Origin: Thiocystis violacea
Lineage (GTDB): Bacteria > Pseudomonadota > Gammaproteobacteria > Chromatiales > Chromatiaceae
NCBI RefSeq assembly: GCF_016583565.1
Contig: NZ_NRRF01000005.1
Coordinates: 1-64,000 of the forward strand
Length of the DNA stretch: 64,000 nt
Reading direction: 5' to 3'
Under the pieces are notes generated by a model that saw only the letters and a list, made by a program, of their open reading frames with translations, made no database searches and had not been told where the DNA came from. Within the stretch, counting starts at the first letter, position 1. Every line of letters starts with the position of its first letter. Of this stretch, positions 1 to 9,119 are shown piece after piece. A program made the translations under genes and the position numbers.

Positions 1-534
1 GGTCTCGCAGACATCGCGACAGCGCTTGGCGAAATCACCATCGCGCGGGGTGTTGATCCAGCCCTGTACGCGATGCGGCTTGAGATCGATCTCGCGTAAG
101 AAGCGTCCGATGGAGTGCGCGGAGATGGCGTCGACGATCCCGCGCGCCTTGGCCTCTTCAGCCAAGTCCTCATGGGTCCAGCGCGCCAGCGTCACTCCCT
201 CGCGGACCGCAGGCTCGCACGCCAGGGCGATGATGGCGCAGATCTGCTCGGGGGTGAAGGTCGGCGGTGTCCCCGAACGCGGCTCATCGCTCAGACGCTC
301 GAGCACCGGGTGATCCGCGCGCTCGCGCCAGCGGCGGCGCCAGCGTTGGACCAACGAGCGACTGACCTGCAACGTGGCGGCCGTTTCGTGCATCCCCTTG
401 CCGGCGTCGGCGGCGAGAATGATTCGGGCTCGGATCGCCAGTTGCTGCGCCGTGGTGTGCTGACGCACCAACGCCTCCAACTGGGTACGTTCTTTGTCGG
501 TGAAGGAAACGGGAATCGGGGTGCAGCGTGGCAT
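1..534 (-). CDS. IS630-family transposase, N-terminal part (cut by window edge)
   Basis: The reading frame runs from an ATG at 534 to the first base of the window without a stop, giving 178 codons. It starts MPRCTPIPVSFTDKER and contains a helix-turn-helix region (AATLQVSRSLVQRWRRRW, about residues 57-75) followed by SIGRFLREIDLKPHRVQGW. This arrangement of a homeodomain-like HTH followed by a winged helix is typical of IS630/Tc1 transposases. The DDE catalytic domain lies outside the window. The next gene on the other strand starts 105 bases away, so the outer end of the insertion sequence must lie between 535 and 638; its terminal repeat cannot be confirmed because the other end is not visible. 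Whether the full element is intact is unknown. Confidence 0.85.
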   Translation of the reverse strand, partial: MPRCTPIPVSFTDKERTQLEALVRQHTTAQQLAIRARIILAADAGKGMHETAATLQVSRSLVQRWRRRWRERADHPVLERLSDEPRSGTPPTFTPEQICAIIALACEPAVREGVTLARWTHEDLAEEAKARGIVDAISAHSIGRFLREIDLKPHRVQGWINTPRDGDFAKRCRDVCET

Positions 535-638
535 CGTGTCATCAACTCGTCGGCGAAACTCAAGACAGATGAGTAGGATGCCATCGATCGCCCAGAAACA
601 GTATTAGGACTTTCACTCTAGACCACTAGGCAAACCAG

Positions 639-854
639 ATGGCAATCAGCAGCATCGATGGATGTATCGGATGCGGGACCTGTGTTCAGTCCTGCCCGAC
701 CGACGTCATCCGCATGGACCCAGGCACCGGAAAGGCCGTCATTCGATACGTGGCCGACTGCCAGATCTGCCATTTGTGCCGAATGTATTGCCCGGTCGAT
801 GCCATCACCATCACGCCGGACAAGTCGATACCCGTTGTCGTCTCCTGGGGGTGA
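639..854 (+). CDS. Small ferredoxin with two [4Fe-4S] clusters
   Basis: A 71-residue protein with two classic cluster-binding motifs: CIGCGTCVQSCP near residues 9-20 and CQICHLCRMYCP near residues 41-52. Both have the CxxCxxCxxxCP spacing of bacterial 2[4Fe-4S] ferredoxins. No signal peptide is present, so it should act in the cytoplasm unless exported bound to a partner. Its stop overlaps the GTG start of the next gene, so it is probably the first gene of a redox operon with the membrane protein and flavoprotein that follow. The transposase end lies just upstream, and the ribosome site is weak (TAGG). The likely role is to pass electrons to or from the flavoprotein; the true partner is inferred from position only. 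Confidence 0.85.
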   Translation: MAISSIDGCIGCGTCVQSCPTDVIRMDPGTGKAVIRYVADCQICHLCRMYCPVDAITITPDKSIPVVVSWG

Positions 855-1513
855 ACGTGAAATCCGATACCAACAAGTGCCGGTTGATTGCAGCGGCACT
901 GATGCTCTTGCTTCCGCCGCTGGTGCTCCTCGCCCTGGGGGACACCCCCAGGCGCTCGCTGCTGAAGGAAACGCTTTCCATGCTGACCCTGGCCGCGTTC
1001 TTTCTCCTGCTTGGGCAGTTTTTGCTCGGGCGCGGCGCGCGCTTCGTCAACGCGGGGATTCGGCTCGGCAGGCTGTTGAGCCTGCACAAGATCATCGGCT
1101 ATTCGGTGGCGGGCCTGTTGCTCGTTCATCCCTTGCTGATCGTGCTGCCGCGCGCCTTCGAAGGCGGCATCTCTCCCCTAGAGGCATTGACGAAGATCCT
1201 GACCACCCTCGACAGCCTCGGCGTCGTCCTGGGGATGATCTCCTGGGTGCTGATGCTGGTGATCGGCGCCACCGCCCTGCTGCGCGCGAGGCTGGGGCTG
1301 GACTATCGCACCTGGAAGCTGGTGCACGCGCTGCTGTCGATCCTGCTGATGGTCACCGCCTCCTGGCACGCCATCGCGCTGGGGCGCCACACCGACGCGG
1401 CCATGTCGCTCCTGGTGGTGGCGCTGGCCTCGACGGCGGTGCTGGTGGTGATCCGGCAAACCCTCTCCGACACGCACAACCCCCTAACACGAACCCAGGG
1501 TGCCCGCCCATGA
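851..1513 (+). CDS. Ferric-reductase-like transmembrane protein
   Basis: About 220 residues with a membrane-protein profile: hydrophobic segments near the N-terminus (AALMLLLPPLVLLAL), then TLAAFFLLLGQFLL, IIGYSVAGLLLVHPLLIVL, VVLGMISWVLMLVIGATALL and LLSILLMVTASWHAI. Histidines inside the membrane segments (LHKIIGY, VHPLL, VHALL, SWHAIALG) match the heme-ligand pattern of ferric reductase-like/cytochrome b-type domains. GTG at 851 overlaps the ferredoxin stop and is the chosen start; GTG at 857 is possible. The stop overlaps the next ATG (ATGA). The inferred role is a heme-bearing membrane subunit moving electrons across the inner membrane between the ferredoxin and the exported flavoprotein. 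The substrate is unknown. Confidence 0.75.
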   Translation: MNVKSDTNKCRLIAAALMLLLPPLVLLALGDTPRRSLLKETLSMLTLAAFFLLLGQFLLGRGARFVNAGIRLGRLLSLHKIIGYSVAGLLLVHPLLIVLPRAFEGGISPLEALTKILTTLDSLGVVLGMISWVLMLVIGATALLRARLGLDYRTWKLVHALLSILLMVTASWHAIALGRHTDAAMSLLVVALASTAVLVVIRQTLSDTHNPLTRTQGARP

Positions 1514-3309
1514 AGGATCCGCATGAGAACAACGGCATGTCACGCCGCCGCTTCCTGACGCTAGCCGGCGGAACCGCCGGGCTGACGACGCTCGCGGCCA
1601 TGGGGCTGGCCCCGGGATGGGGCGAGAACCGGGCCGCCTTCGACCCCGATGACATGGACGAGCGGGCGCTCCAGACCGATGTGCTCGTGATCGGCGGCGG
1701 CATGGCCGGTCTGTTCGCGGCGGTCAAGGCGCACGACGCCGGCGCCCGTGTGATGGTGCTGTCCAAGGGGCGGCTCGGCGCCTCGGGACAGACACCGTTC
1801 GCCAAGGGCATCTTCGCGTTCGACGCGCGCGAGGCGGGCATCTCGCTCGATGCCTTCGTGGCCGAGGTGTCGCGCTCCGCGCTCGGCACCAACAACCCGG
1901 TCTACACGCGCCAGATGGCGGAGCATTCGGCGGCCAGGGTCGCGGAGCTGCGGGAGTGGGGCTTCTTCGACTCGCCGCTCTACAACAAGGCGTTCTCGCG
2001 GCCCATGGAGACGCGCGGCATCCCCCTGATCGAACGGGTCATGGTCACCCATCTCATTGAGCACGAGGGCCGCATCGCCGGTGCCGCGGGCTTCACCCTG
2101 GACGACGGGCAGCTGATCCAGGTTGCCGCCAAGAGCGTGATCCTCTGCACCGGTGCCGGCGGCTTCAAGCCCAACGGCTTTCCGATCTGCGACCTGACCC
2201 ATGACGGCAGCGTGATGGCCTACCGGATTGGCGCCAAGGTCACCGGAAAGGAATGGAACGACGGCCATCCGGGCCAGGCGCAAAACCCGGCCGCCTGCTT
2301 CGACGGTTGGCACGGCATGTTCGAGCGCAAGCCGGACGTGACCGGTGTCGGCATTCGCCACGATCTCGGCGTGGAGCTGAACTACGCCGCCTATATCCAT
2401 GGCGCGTCGCTGCCACCGGGTCCACCGGACAGGATGGCGGAAACGTTGGAAGGTGGTCCCTACAGGCCGCAGGGCTTCGACCATCCGCACGGGCCACCTC
2501 CACCGCCTGGAGGTCGACCCCTGGCCGGCGGTGCGGATCATCGCCCGCCGCCCCCTGGCGCCAAGGGTGGGCCTGGGGGTGGGCCTGGCGATCGACCCGG
2601 CGGCGACAAGGGTCCGCCCGGGATGCGCGGAGCGCCGGTCGGCGGCTCCTCGGCGGGCATGGCGATCCACAAGTCAGAGGGGCTGGTGCCGATCAACGAC
2701 CGCTGCGCGTCCAACATCCCCGGACTCTATGCGGCGGGCGATGCCCTGGGATCCTACATGGCCGGGGCCATCTACACCCAGATCGGCTCCTCCCTGGCAG
2801 GCTCCGCGGTCCAGGGGGCCGTCGCCGGCGAGGCCGCCGCGGAGTACAGCAAGGGTGTGCAGATGCCGTCCGTGCCGGCGGACAAGCTGGCTCAAGTGGA
2901 GCGCGAGATGCTGGCGCCGTTGCGGCGGGAGGCAGGCTACGGCCCGGCCTGGGTCACGCAAACCCTGCAGGGCATCATGATTCCGAACTTCGTTCTCTAC
3001 ATCAAAAAGGAGTCCATGCTGAAGGCGGCGCTGGCCTATATCGAAGAGCTGCGGGATCACCATCTGCCGATGCTGCGGGCCAGCGACCTGCACGAACTCA
3101 GGCTGGCCCATGAGACCGCGAACATGATCGTCAGCGCGGAGATGAAGCTCAAGGCGTCGCTGATGCGCACGGAGAGCCGCTGCAGTCATTTCCGGCTCGA
3201 CTACCCCGACATGGACGACGCAAACTGGCGGGCTTGGATCAACATTCACCAGGACGCCGAAGGCCGGATGCGGCTGGAGAAGCAGCCATTCGATCGCTGG
3301 CCGGCGTAG
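1510..3309 (+). CDS. Tat-exported FAD-dependent oxidoreductase (fumarate-reductase flavoprotein superfamily) with Pro/Gly-rich insert
   Basis: A 599-residue protein. Residues 11-17 (SRRRFLT) followed by a hydrophobic stretch form a twin-arginine signal, so the protein is probably periplasmic. VLVIGGGMAGLFAA (about 58-71) is the FAD-binding dinucleotide motif, and the C-terminal GLYAAGDALGSYMAGAIY closes the FAD site as in the SdhA/FrdA/AprA superfamily. Where relatives carry a capping domain, residues 298-377 are instead very rich in proline and glycine before GGSSAGMAIHKSEG. All three plus frames are largely open here, so two compensating frameshifts cannot be excluded. The gene overlaps the membrane-protein gene (ATGA), so the three genes likely form one complex. 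The substrate cannot be named. Confidence 0.8.
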   Translation: MKDPHENNGMSRRRFLTLAGGTAGLTTLAAMGLAPGWGENRAAFDPDDMDERALQTDVLVIGGGMAGLFAAVKAHDAGARVMVLSKGRLGASGQTPFAKGIFAFDAREAGISLDAFVAEVSRSALGTNNPVYTRQMAEHSAARVAELREWGFFDSPLYNKAFSRPMETRGIPLIERVMVTHLIEHEGRIAGAAGFTLDDGQLIQVAAKSVILCTGAGGFKPNGFPICDLTHDGSVMAYRIGAKVTGKEWNDGHPGQAQNPAACFDGWHGMFERKPDVTGVGIRHDLGVELNYAAYIHGASLPPGPPDRMAETLEGGPYRPQGFDHPHGPPPPPGGRPLAGGADHRPPPPGAKGGPGGGPGDRPGGDKGPPGMRGAPVGGSSAGMAIHKSEGLVPINDRCASNIPGLYAAGDALGSYMAGAIYTQIGSSLAGSAVQGAVAGEAAAEYSKGVQMPSVPADKLAQVEREMLAPLRREAGYGPAWVTQTLQGIMIPNFVLYIKKESMLKAALAYIEELRDHHLPMLRASDLHELRLAHETANMIVSAEMKLKASLMRTESRCSHFRLDYPDMDDANWRAWINIHQDAEGRMRLEKQPFDRWPA

Positions 3310-3333
3310 TTTGCCGATGGGACTCAAGCATCA

Positions 3334-4626
3334 ATGCCACACTCCAGACGACCTCCCGACCCGGACGCCTCCTCGCGCGTGCGCCAGCCCGGCCGCAACT
3401 GGAAAATCGCGCGCTGGCTGCTGCCCCTGGTCGTGATCGGCGTCGGTTTGGCGATTGCCCAGATCCTTGTCAATAGCGGACCTCGGGCGCGGCTTGCCGC
3501 CCCTGCAAAACAGCCCCGGCTGGTGGAGACGCTCCGTTTCACGCCAGCCGAGGGCACACCCGTGCTCGAGGCCATGGGCACGGTCGTCGCCGCCCGTAAG
3601 AGCACCCTCTATGCACAGGTCAGTGGGCCGATCGTGTCGGTTAGCCGTCAGCTGATTCCCGGCGGCCTGTTCCAGGCCGGCGAGGAGATCCTGCGGATCG
3701 ACGAAGCCGACTACCGTCTCGGTCTGCGCCAGCAAGAGGCCAACGTCGCGAGCGCTCAGGCCGCCCTGCAGGAGGAGTTGGGACAGCGGGTGGTCGCACG
3801 TCGCGAGTATGAACTGCTGGACCAGAAACTGGATTCAGTCGTCCAGGCCCTGGTGCTGCGCGAGCCACAGCTCGCCAGCGCCCGTGCCACGCTGGAAAGT
3901 GCCGAGGTCAGCCGCGATCAAGCCCAGCTCGCGCTTGAGCGAACCAAGGTCGTCGCACCGTTCCTCGGTATGGTCACCAGTCGAAACGTCGACTTGGGGA
4001 CCCGTGTCGACCCCAGCACCGCCTTGCTCTCGCTCGTGAGTATCGAAAACGTCTGGGTGGACGTCAGCGTGCCGGTCGCCGATCTGCGCTGGATTACCAT
4101 ACCCACCAGCGACGCTGGCAGGGGGGCAAGCGTAGAGTTGCGGCAAACCGGCTGGGACGCGGGCACACGTCGCACCGGGCACGTCCTGCGCTTAATTCCA
4201 GAGCTGGACGGCGATAGCCGCATGGCGCGTCTGCTGGTTGAGGTCCCCGACCCCCTGGCCTTGAAACCGGAGCACGCCGGCCTGCCGCCGGTGATGGTGA
4301 ATGACTTCCTGCGGGTGCGCATCAGCGGCCGTCCGCTTGAGGATGTTGTGGCCATGGAGCGCCGTTTGCTGCGCGATGGCGACCAGGTTTGGATCATGGC
4401 GCCGGACGACACACTCGAAATACGCCCCGTCGAGGTGGCTTTCCGCGGCCGTGATCAGGTGTTGATCAAGGCGGGGATCAGTCGCGATGACCGGGTGATC
4501 ACTGCGGATATGGACACGCCCGTCGCCGGGACTCCGCTGCGCGAGCGCCGCGATTCTGGCGCTGTGACGCATGAAGATCAGGCACCGCCCAGTCAGCGCA
4601 AACCAGGCCCGGGAGCCGGATCATGA
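3334..4626 (+). CDS. RND efflux periplasmic adaptor (HlyD/AcrA-type membrane fusion protein)
   Basis: A 430-residue protein with one N-terminal membrane anchor (WLLPLVVIGVGLAIAQI, about 28-44). A lipoyl-like half-motif follows (AQVSGPIVSVSRQLIPGGLFQAGEEIL, read as two stretches near 91-117), then an alpha-helical hairpin rich in Q/E/A (about 125-195) and the second lipoyl half (VVAPFLGMVTSRNVDLGTRV). This is the standard adaptor layout joining an inner-membrane RND pump to an outer-membrane channel. The stop overlaps the ATG of the permease gene (ATGA at 4623-4626), so the two are translationally coupled. No outer-membrane factor gene is adjacent. The gene begins 24 bases after the flavoprotein stop and may share its transcript. 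Substrate is not predictable. Confidence 0.9.
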   Translation: MPHSRRPPDPDASSRVRQPGRNWKIARWLLPLVVIGVGLAIAQILVNSGPRARLAAPAKQPRLVETLRFTPAEGTPVLEAMGTVVAARKSTLYAQVSGPIVSVSRQLIPGGLFQAGEEILRIDEADYRLGLRQQEANVASAQAALQEELGQRVVARREYELLDQKLDSVVQALVLREPQLASARATLESAEVSRDQAQLALERTKVVAPFLGMVTSRNVDLGTRVDPSTALLSLVSIENVWVDVSVPVADLRWITIPTSDAGRGASVELRQTGWDAGTRRTGHVLRLIPELDGDSRMARLLVEVPDPLALKPEHAGLPPVMVNDFLRVRISGRPLEDVVAMERRLLRDGDQVWIMAPDDTLEIRPVEVAFRGRDQVLIKAGISRDDRVITADMDTPVAGTPLRERRDSGAVTHEDQAPPSQRKPGPGAGS

Positions 4627-7600
4627 GCACCCCCACTATCGAGGCCGACAAAGACCGTGGCCCGATCGCCTGGATGGTGCACAACCGGGTCACCCCCAAC
4701 CTGCTGATGCTGGTGTTCCTGGTGGGTGGCCTGTTTGCCTCCTGGACGATCAAGGAAGAGGTCTTCCCCGACTTCACCCTCGACCAGGTCGACATTTCAG
4801 TCACCTATTCCGGCGCCAGCCCGGAGGAAGTGGAGCAAGGCATCGTGCTGGCCGTGGAAGAGGCCATTCGCGGGATCGATGGGATCGAAGAGATCACCGC
4901 GACCGCCAGGGAGGGAAGCGCGGCCATCAGCGCCGAGCTGAGCGGTGACGCCGAGGCCATGCGCGTCTATCAGGAGATCCAGCAAGAGATCGACGCCATC
5001 ACCACACTGCCCGAGGACGCGGAAGCACCTCGGGTCACCCTGGCCAGCCGCCAGCGCGAGGTGTTGGGACTGGCCGTCTCGGGGCCAGTGAGTGAGTGGA
5101 CGCTGCACCAAGTCGCGGAGACGGTTCGGGATCGGTTGCTGCAACAGCCGGATATCAGCCAGCTGGAGATGCGTGGCGCTCGCGACTATGAGGTTCATGT
5201 CGACGTCGACCGTGACACCTTGCGCCGCTACAACCTCACGCTCGGCGATATCGCCACCATCATCGACAACAGCTCCGTGGAGCTGCCCGGCGGCAGCCTC
5301 GAAACCAAGGGCGGAGAGATCCTGCTACGGGTCACGCAGCGCCGCGATTGGGCCAGCGAGTTTGCCACCATCCCGGTCGTAGCGACCGGCAACGGCGGCT
5401 ATCTGTCTCTCGGTGAAGTCGCCCGGATCAGTGACGGCTTCGAGGACGACGACAGCGCCCAGCACTACAACGGCAACCCGAGCATCGTCCTGCAGATCGA
5501 CCGGGTCGGTGACCAGACGCCAGCGCAGGTCGCCGCAGCCACGCGCGCAGTCATGGCCGAACTTGCCTCCGAGCTGCCTCCCTGCGTCACCCTGGAGATC
5601 GACCACGATATGTCGGAAGTCTACCAGCAACGCCTCGATCTGCTGCTCAAGAACGCCTTCCTGGGTCTCCTGCTCGTGCTGGTGCTACAAGGGCTGTTTC
5701 TGGAATTCAAGCTCGCCTTCTGGGTCACCCTCGGCATCCCGACCAGCTTTCTCGGCGCCTTTCTGTTCCTGCCGCTGATGGATGTGTCGCTGAACATGAT
5801 CTCCATGTTCGCCTTCATCGTCGCCCTTGGCATCGTGGTGGACGACGCCATCATCGCCGGGGAAAACATCTACGAGCTGCGCCAGCAGGGCATGGGATAC
5901 CTGCGCTCGGCCATCGTCGGGGCGCGCGAGGTCTCGATGCCCATCGCCTTCAGCATCCTGACCAATCTGGTTGCCTTCATGCCCCTCTATTTCGTGCCGG
6001 GCACCATGGGTAAGGTGTTCCAGGTCGTCCCACTGGTGGTCTCGACGGTGTTTCTCATCTCCTGGGTGGAAGCCCTGCTGATCCTGCCGGCCCATCTGGG
6101 GCATTCCAATCCGGAGCACCGCAACCCCCTCGCGCGCTGGGCGCATACACGCCAGCAACGGGTGTCGGCCGCACTGGACCAGTTCATCACACGCCGGTAT
6201 CAACCGTTGCTGGAGTTGTGCCTGCGCCAGCGTTATCTCACCCTGGCCGTCGGGATCGCCGTGCTCTCCATCGTTCTGGGATACGCCCTGAGCGGGCGCA
6301 TGGGCTTCACCCTGATGCCACGGGTGGAAGGGGATCGCGCCATCGTCACCGCCACCCTCCCCTACGGCTCGCCAATGGAACAGGTCGAGCAAGTGCAGGC
6401 GCGACTGGTGTCCGCCATCGAACAAGTGGCCGCGGAGATCGGCCGCGATCAGCTCCTAAAGAGCATCGACACCAACATCCAGGAGAATGTCGTCAGCATT
6501 CGGCTGACCCTCACCGACGAGGCCATCCGTCCCCTAAGTACGCGCGAGCTGACACGCCGCTGGCGCGCAGCCAGCGGGGTGCTGCCGGGGGTGGAGTCGC
6601 TGCGTTTCGAGTCGGATCTGGGCGGACCGGGCCGCGGTGCCGCGCTGACGGTGGAATTGAGCCACGACGACATCGATCTACTCGATCGCGCCAGCGCGGC
6701 GCTGGCGGAACGGCTCGGCGAACTGCCGCTGGTGACGGACATCAAAGACGGATTCTCCCGCGGCAAGCAGCAGCTCGACTTCACCTTACTGCCGGAAGGA
6801 CGCAGCCTCGGCTTGAGCGCCAGCGACCTGGCCCGACAGGTGCGCAACGCATTCTACGGCGCCGAGGCACTGCGCCAGCAGCGCGGCCGCAACGAGGTGA
6901 AGGTGATGGTGCGCCTGCCCGAGTCGCAGCGCATCAGCGAATACGACCTGGAGCAGCTCCAGGTGCACACGCCGGCCGGCGCCTGGGTGCCACTCATGCA
7001 GGTGGCGAAGGTGGAACGGGGACGGGCCTATACCAGCATCGAACGGCGTGACGCCCGACGCACGGTCAGTGTTACCGCCAACGTCGAGCCGGTGGACCAG
7101 ACCAATCGGGTCGTCGCGGTCTTGGGCGATCAGATACTGCCCGACCTGCTGCGCCACTACCCGGGACTCACCTATAGCTTCCAGGGCAAGCAAGCCGACA
7201 CCAGCGACAGCGTCACCAGCCTGCGCAACAGCGCCCTGGCGGCACTCGTCATCATCTACGCCATGCTGGCCATTCCCTTCCGCAGCTATGTCCAGCCGAT
7301 TCTGGTGATGGCAGCCATCCCGTTCGGCGCGGTGGGTGCCCTACTCGGCCACCTGATCATGGGCTATAGCCTGAGCGTGGTGAGCATCATGGGCATGATC
7401 GCGCTCTCCGGTGTGGTGGTGAACGACAGCCTGGTGCTGATCGACTATGCCAACCGGCTCAGACGCCAGGGGTTCGACGCTCAGGCCGCCATGGTCGCCG
7501 CCGGCACCCGGCGTTTCCGCCCCATCCTGCTGACCACCATGACCACCTTCGGCGGATTGGCGCCGATGATTTTCGAAACCAGCATCCAGGCGCGGATCAT

Positions 7601-7796
7601 GATCCCGATGGCCATCTCGCTGGGCTACGGCATTCTCTTCGCCACCCTCATCTCGCTGCTGCTGGTGCCGAGCCTCTACCTCATGCTCGACGGCATCGTT
7701 GCCGTTCGCCCGCCACGGACAGAGGACAGCCTTGATGTCCAGTCCAGCATCGGTTCGCCGATGACCCCGGCGCCCAAAGGAACGCTGCCGAAATAG
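4623..7796 (+). CDS. RND-family efflux permease
   Basis: A 1057-residue inner-membrane pump, the normal length for proton-driven HAE1-type RND permeases. The first membrane helix lies near residues 25-43 (LLMLVFLVGGLFASW), followed by a large periplasmic loop with the porter sequence VTYSGASPEEVEQGI. Helix 4 carries the paired acidic residues of the proton relay (GIVVDDAIIAGENIYE), and the second half repeats the plan with GVVVNDSLVLIDYANRLR. It overlaps the adaptor gene upstream and completes a two-gene efflux system that must borrow an outer-membrane channel encoded elsewhere. It resembles AcrB-like pumps more than CusA/CzcA heavy-metal pumps, but substrate assignment would be guesswork. 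Confidence 0.92.
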   Translation: MSTPTIEADKDRGPIAWMVHNRVTPNLLMLVFLVGGLFASWTIKEEVFPDFTLDQVDISVTYSGASPEEVEQGIVLAVEEAIRGIDGIEEITATAREGSAAISAELSGDAEAMRVYQEIQQEIDAITTLPEDAEAPRVTLASRQREVLGLAVSGPVSEWTLHQVAETVRDRLLQQPDISQLEMRGARDYEVHVDVDRDTLRRYNLTLGDIATIIDNSSVELPGGSLETKGGEILLRVTQRRDWASEFATIPVVATGNGGYLSLGEVARISDGFEDDDSAQHYNGNPSIVLQIDRVGDQTPAQVAAATRAVMAELASELPPCVTLEIDHDMSEVYQQRLDLLLKNAFLGLLLVLVLQGLFLEFKLAFWVTLGIPTSFLGAFLFLPLMDVSLNMISMFAFIVALGIVVDDAIIAGENIYELRQQGMGYLRSAIVGAREVSMPIAFSILTNLVAFMPLYFVPGTMGKVFQVVPLVVSTVFLISWVEALLILPAHLGHSNPEHRNPLARWAHTRQQRVSAALDQFITRRYQPLLELCLRQRYLTLAVGIAVLSIVLGYALSGRMGFTLMPRVEGDRAIVTATLPYGSPMEQVEQVQARLVSAIEQVAAEIGRDQLLKSIDTNIQENVVSIRLTLTDEAIRPLSTRELTRRWRAASGVLPGVESLRFESDLGGPGRGAALTVELSHDDIDLLDRASAALAERLGELPLVTDIKDGFSRGKQQLDFTLLPEGRSLGLSASDLARQVRNAFYGAEALRQQRGRNEVKVMVRLPESQRISEYDLEQLQVHTPAGAWVPLMQVAKVERGRAYTSIERRDARRTVSVTANVEPVDQTNRVVAVLGDQILPDLLRHYPGLTYSFQGKQADTSDSVTSLRNSALAALVIIYAMLAIPFRSYVQPILVMAAIPFGAVGALLGHLIMGYSLSVVSIMGMIALSGVVVNDSLVLIDYANRLRRQGFDAQAAMVAAGTRRFRPILLTTMTTFGGLAPMIFETSIQARIMIPMAISLGYGILFATLISLLLVPSLYLMLDGIVAVRPPRTEDSLDVQSSIGSPMTPAPKGTLPK

Positions 7797-8150
7797 CGCC
7801 GGACTCAAGAATGCCGGACTCGGGTGCGGCGCGGCACGAACTCCAGTCTTCGACGCCCGCCGCCGCTCTCCTGGCCTGTCCGCCGCGGCGCATCCATCCC
7901 CATGGACTGCTCACATTCGCCCCATCCTCGCTTCAAGGTCGCGACGTACTCTGAGTTCGTGTTGAGGGGCCTCCCCTGCTTGCCTGTTCCCTGGGCGCCG
8001 GTCTCGCCGATCCGGTCAATGCGCAACTGTCGCTGACCGCGGAGTCTCCGTGCCTGGATCTCGGGAGCGCGGGAGAGGAGCGATGGCAATCCGGAAACGA
8101 ACGCCGCCGCCTTCGCCTCGACACCCCGATGAATCACGAGGAGACGACTC
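7797..8150 (+). other. Intergenic region without a recognisable gene
   Basis: These 354 bases separate the RND permease from the methyltransferase gene. Frames are open on both strands, as expected at this GC content, but none shows a motif or a good start signal. The last part carries GAGGAG at 8137-8142, the ribosome site for the ATG at 8151. No terminator hairpin with a T-run was seen. Confidence 0.5.
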
Positions 8151-8969
8151 ATGAACCAGACCATCACCGCGCTCGCCATGAGCATCTCGACAACGCTGGC
8201 CGCGGACTTTCGGCCGATCCCGCAACGGCTCGGTTTGATCGGCGCGATCTTCCGCGAGCTGGGCCGCTCGGCACGGGCGACGCTCGGGAGACAGCCGCGT
8301 CGGGAGCGGGCGGCCTTGGACTTCGTGCGCGCAGAGGCGGTCGAGGGCGATGCCGAGTCCGTCCTGTGCGCCCTCGATCGCTTTGCACGCGAGCAGCGCT
8401 TCATGATGAATCTGGGAGACGACAAAGGGCGCGTCCTGGATGCGCTTGTGGCCCAACTGCCCCTGAACGCCCATGTGCTCGAACTTGGAACCTATTGCGG
8501 CTACTCCGCGGTCCGGATGGCGCGCCTGCTCCGAGGGGGCGGGCAGGTCGTTTCGATCGAGGCGAATCGGCGTCACGCAAGGATCGCCCAGGCGATCTGC
8601 CAGTTCGCCGGCGTGGAGGATCAGGTGCGCATCCTGGTGGGAGAGAGCGGCACGATCATCCCTACGCTGACCGGTCCCTTCGACCTGGTCCTCATGGACC
8701 ACAACAAGGACGAGTATCTCGTCGACCTCTGGCGCATCGAGGACAAGGGCCTCCTCGAGCCCGGCAGCAAGATCGTCGCCGACAATGTGGGACCGCTTTT
8801 CGATGCGCGTGAGTACCTGAAGTACGTGCGTACCAATCCGTACAACCCCTACCGATCTCACTACGTCGAAAGCCGCCTGGAGTACTACGAGGCGCATCCC
8901 GACGGCATGGAGATCTCGGTTCGGCTGAGTGCCGGCCAAGGCGATTCACCAAGTCTCGGCACCGGTTAG
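8151..8969 (+). CDS. Catechol-O-methyltransferase-like SAM methyltransferase
   Basis: A 272-residue class I methyltransferase. FMMNLGDDKGRVLDALV (about 84-100) and VLELGTYCGYSAVRMARLL (109-127) match the SAM-binding region of catechol O-methyltransferases. LVLMDHNKDEY (179-189) and ADNVG (210-214) line up with the Mg ligands of rat COMT (Asp141, Asp169, Asn170), and Lys186 with the catalytic lysine; I made this alignment from memory of the family. The N-terminal 60 residues are basic and not part of the fold. The start is supported by GAGGAG eight bases upstream. The enzyme may methylate catechol-type or related small molecules; the real substrate is unknown. The next gene is a sulfotransferase-like protein, so both may modify a small molecule. 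Confidence 0.85.
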   Translation: MNQTITALAMSISTTLAADFRPIPQRLGLIGAIFRELGRSARATLGRQPRRERAALDFVRAEAVEGDAESVLCALDRFAREQRFMMNLGDDKGRVLDALVAQLPLNAHVLELGTYCGYSAVRMARLLRGGGQVVSIEANRRHARIAQAICQFAGVEDQVRILVGESGTIIPTLTGPFDLVLMDHNKDEYLVDLWRIEDKGLLEPGSKIVADNVGPLFDAREYLKYVRTNPYNPYRSHYVESRLEYYEAHPDGMEISVRLSAGQGDSPSLGTG

Positions 8970-9119
8970 GGCCTGCTCCAACGCTTCAAAGGCATCGGCA
9001 CACGCCGCCGCCGTCTCATGCTGCTCCCAATCCGCGCGCGTCGAATGGCGCCCTCATTGGCAGCGGCACTTCATCGTTCCGATCACGGCGGCATCCGCCG
9101 TCCTCAACAAGGTCTCGAC

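Noticed and set aside
2399-2980. Second gene or alternate frame in the flavoprotein's Pro/Gly-rich region
   Set aside because: The alternate frame gives no recognised sequence and no ribosome site. It is kept only as a possible sign of frameshift, reported as a finding.
8129-8812. Alternative plus-strand gene overlapping the COMT-like methyltransferase
   Set aside because: It is in another frame over a gene with clear SAM and metal-binding motifs and shows no motif of its own.
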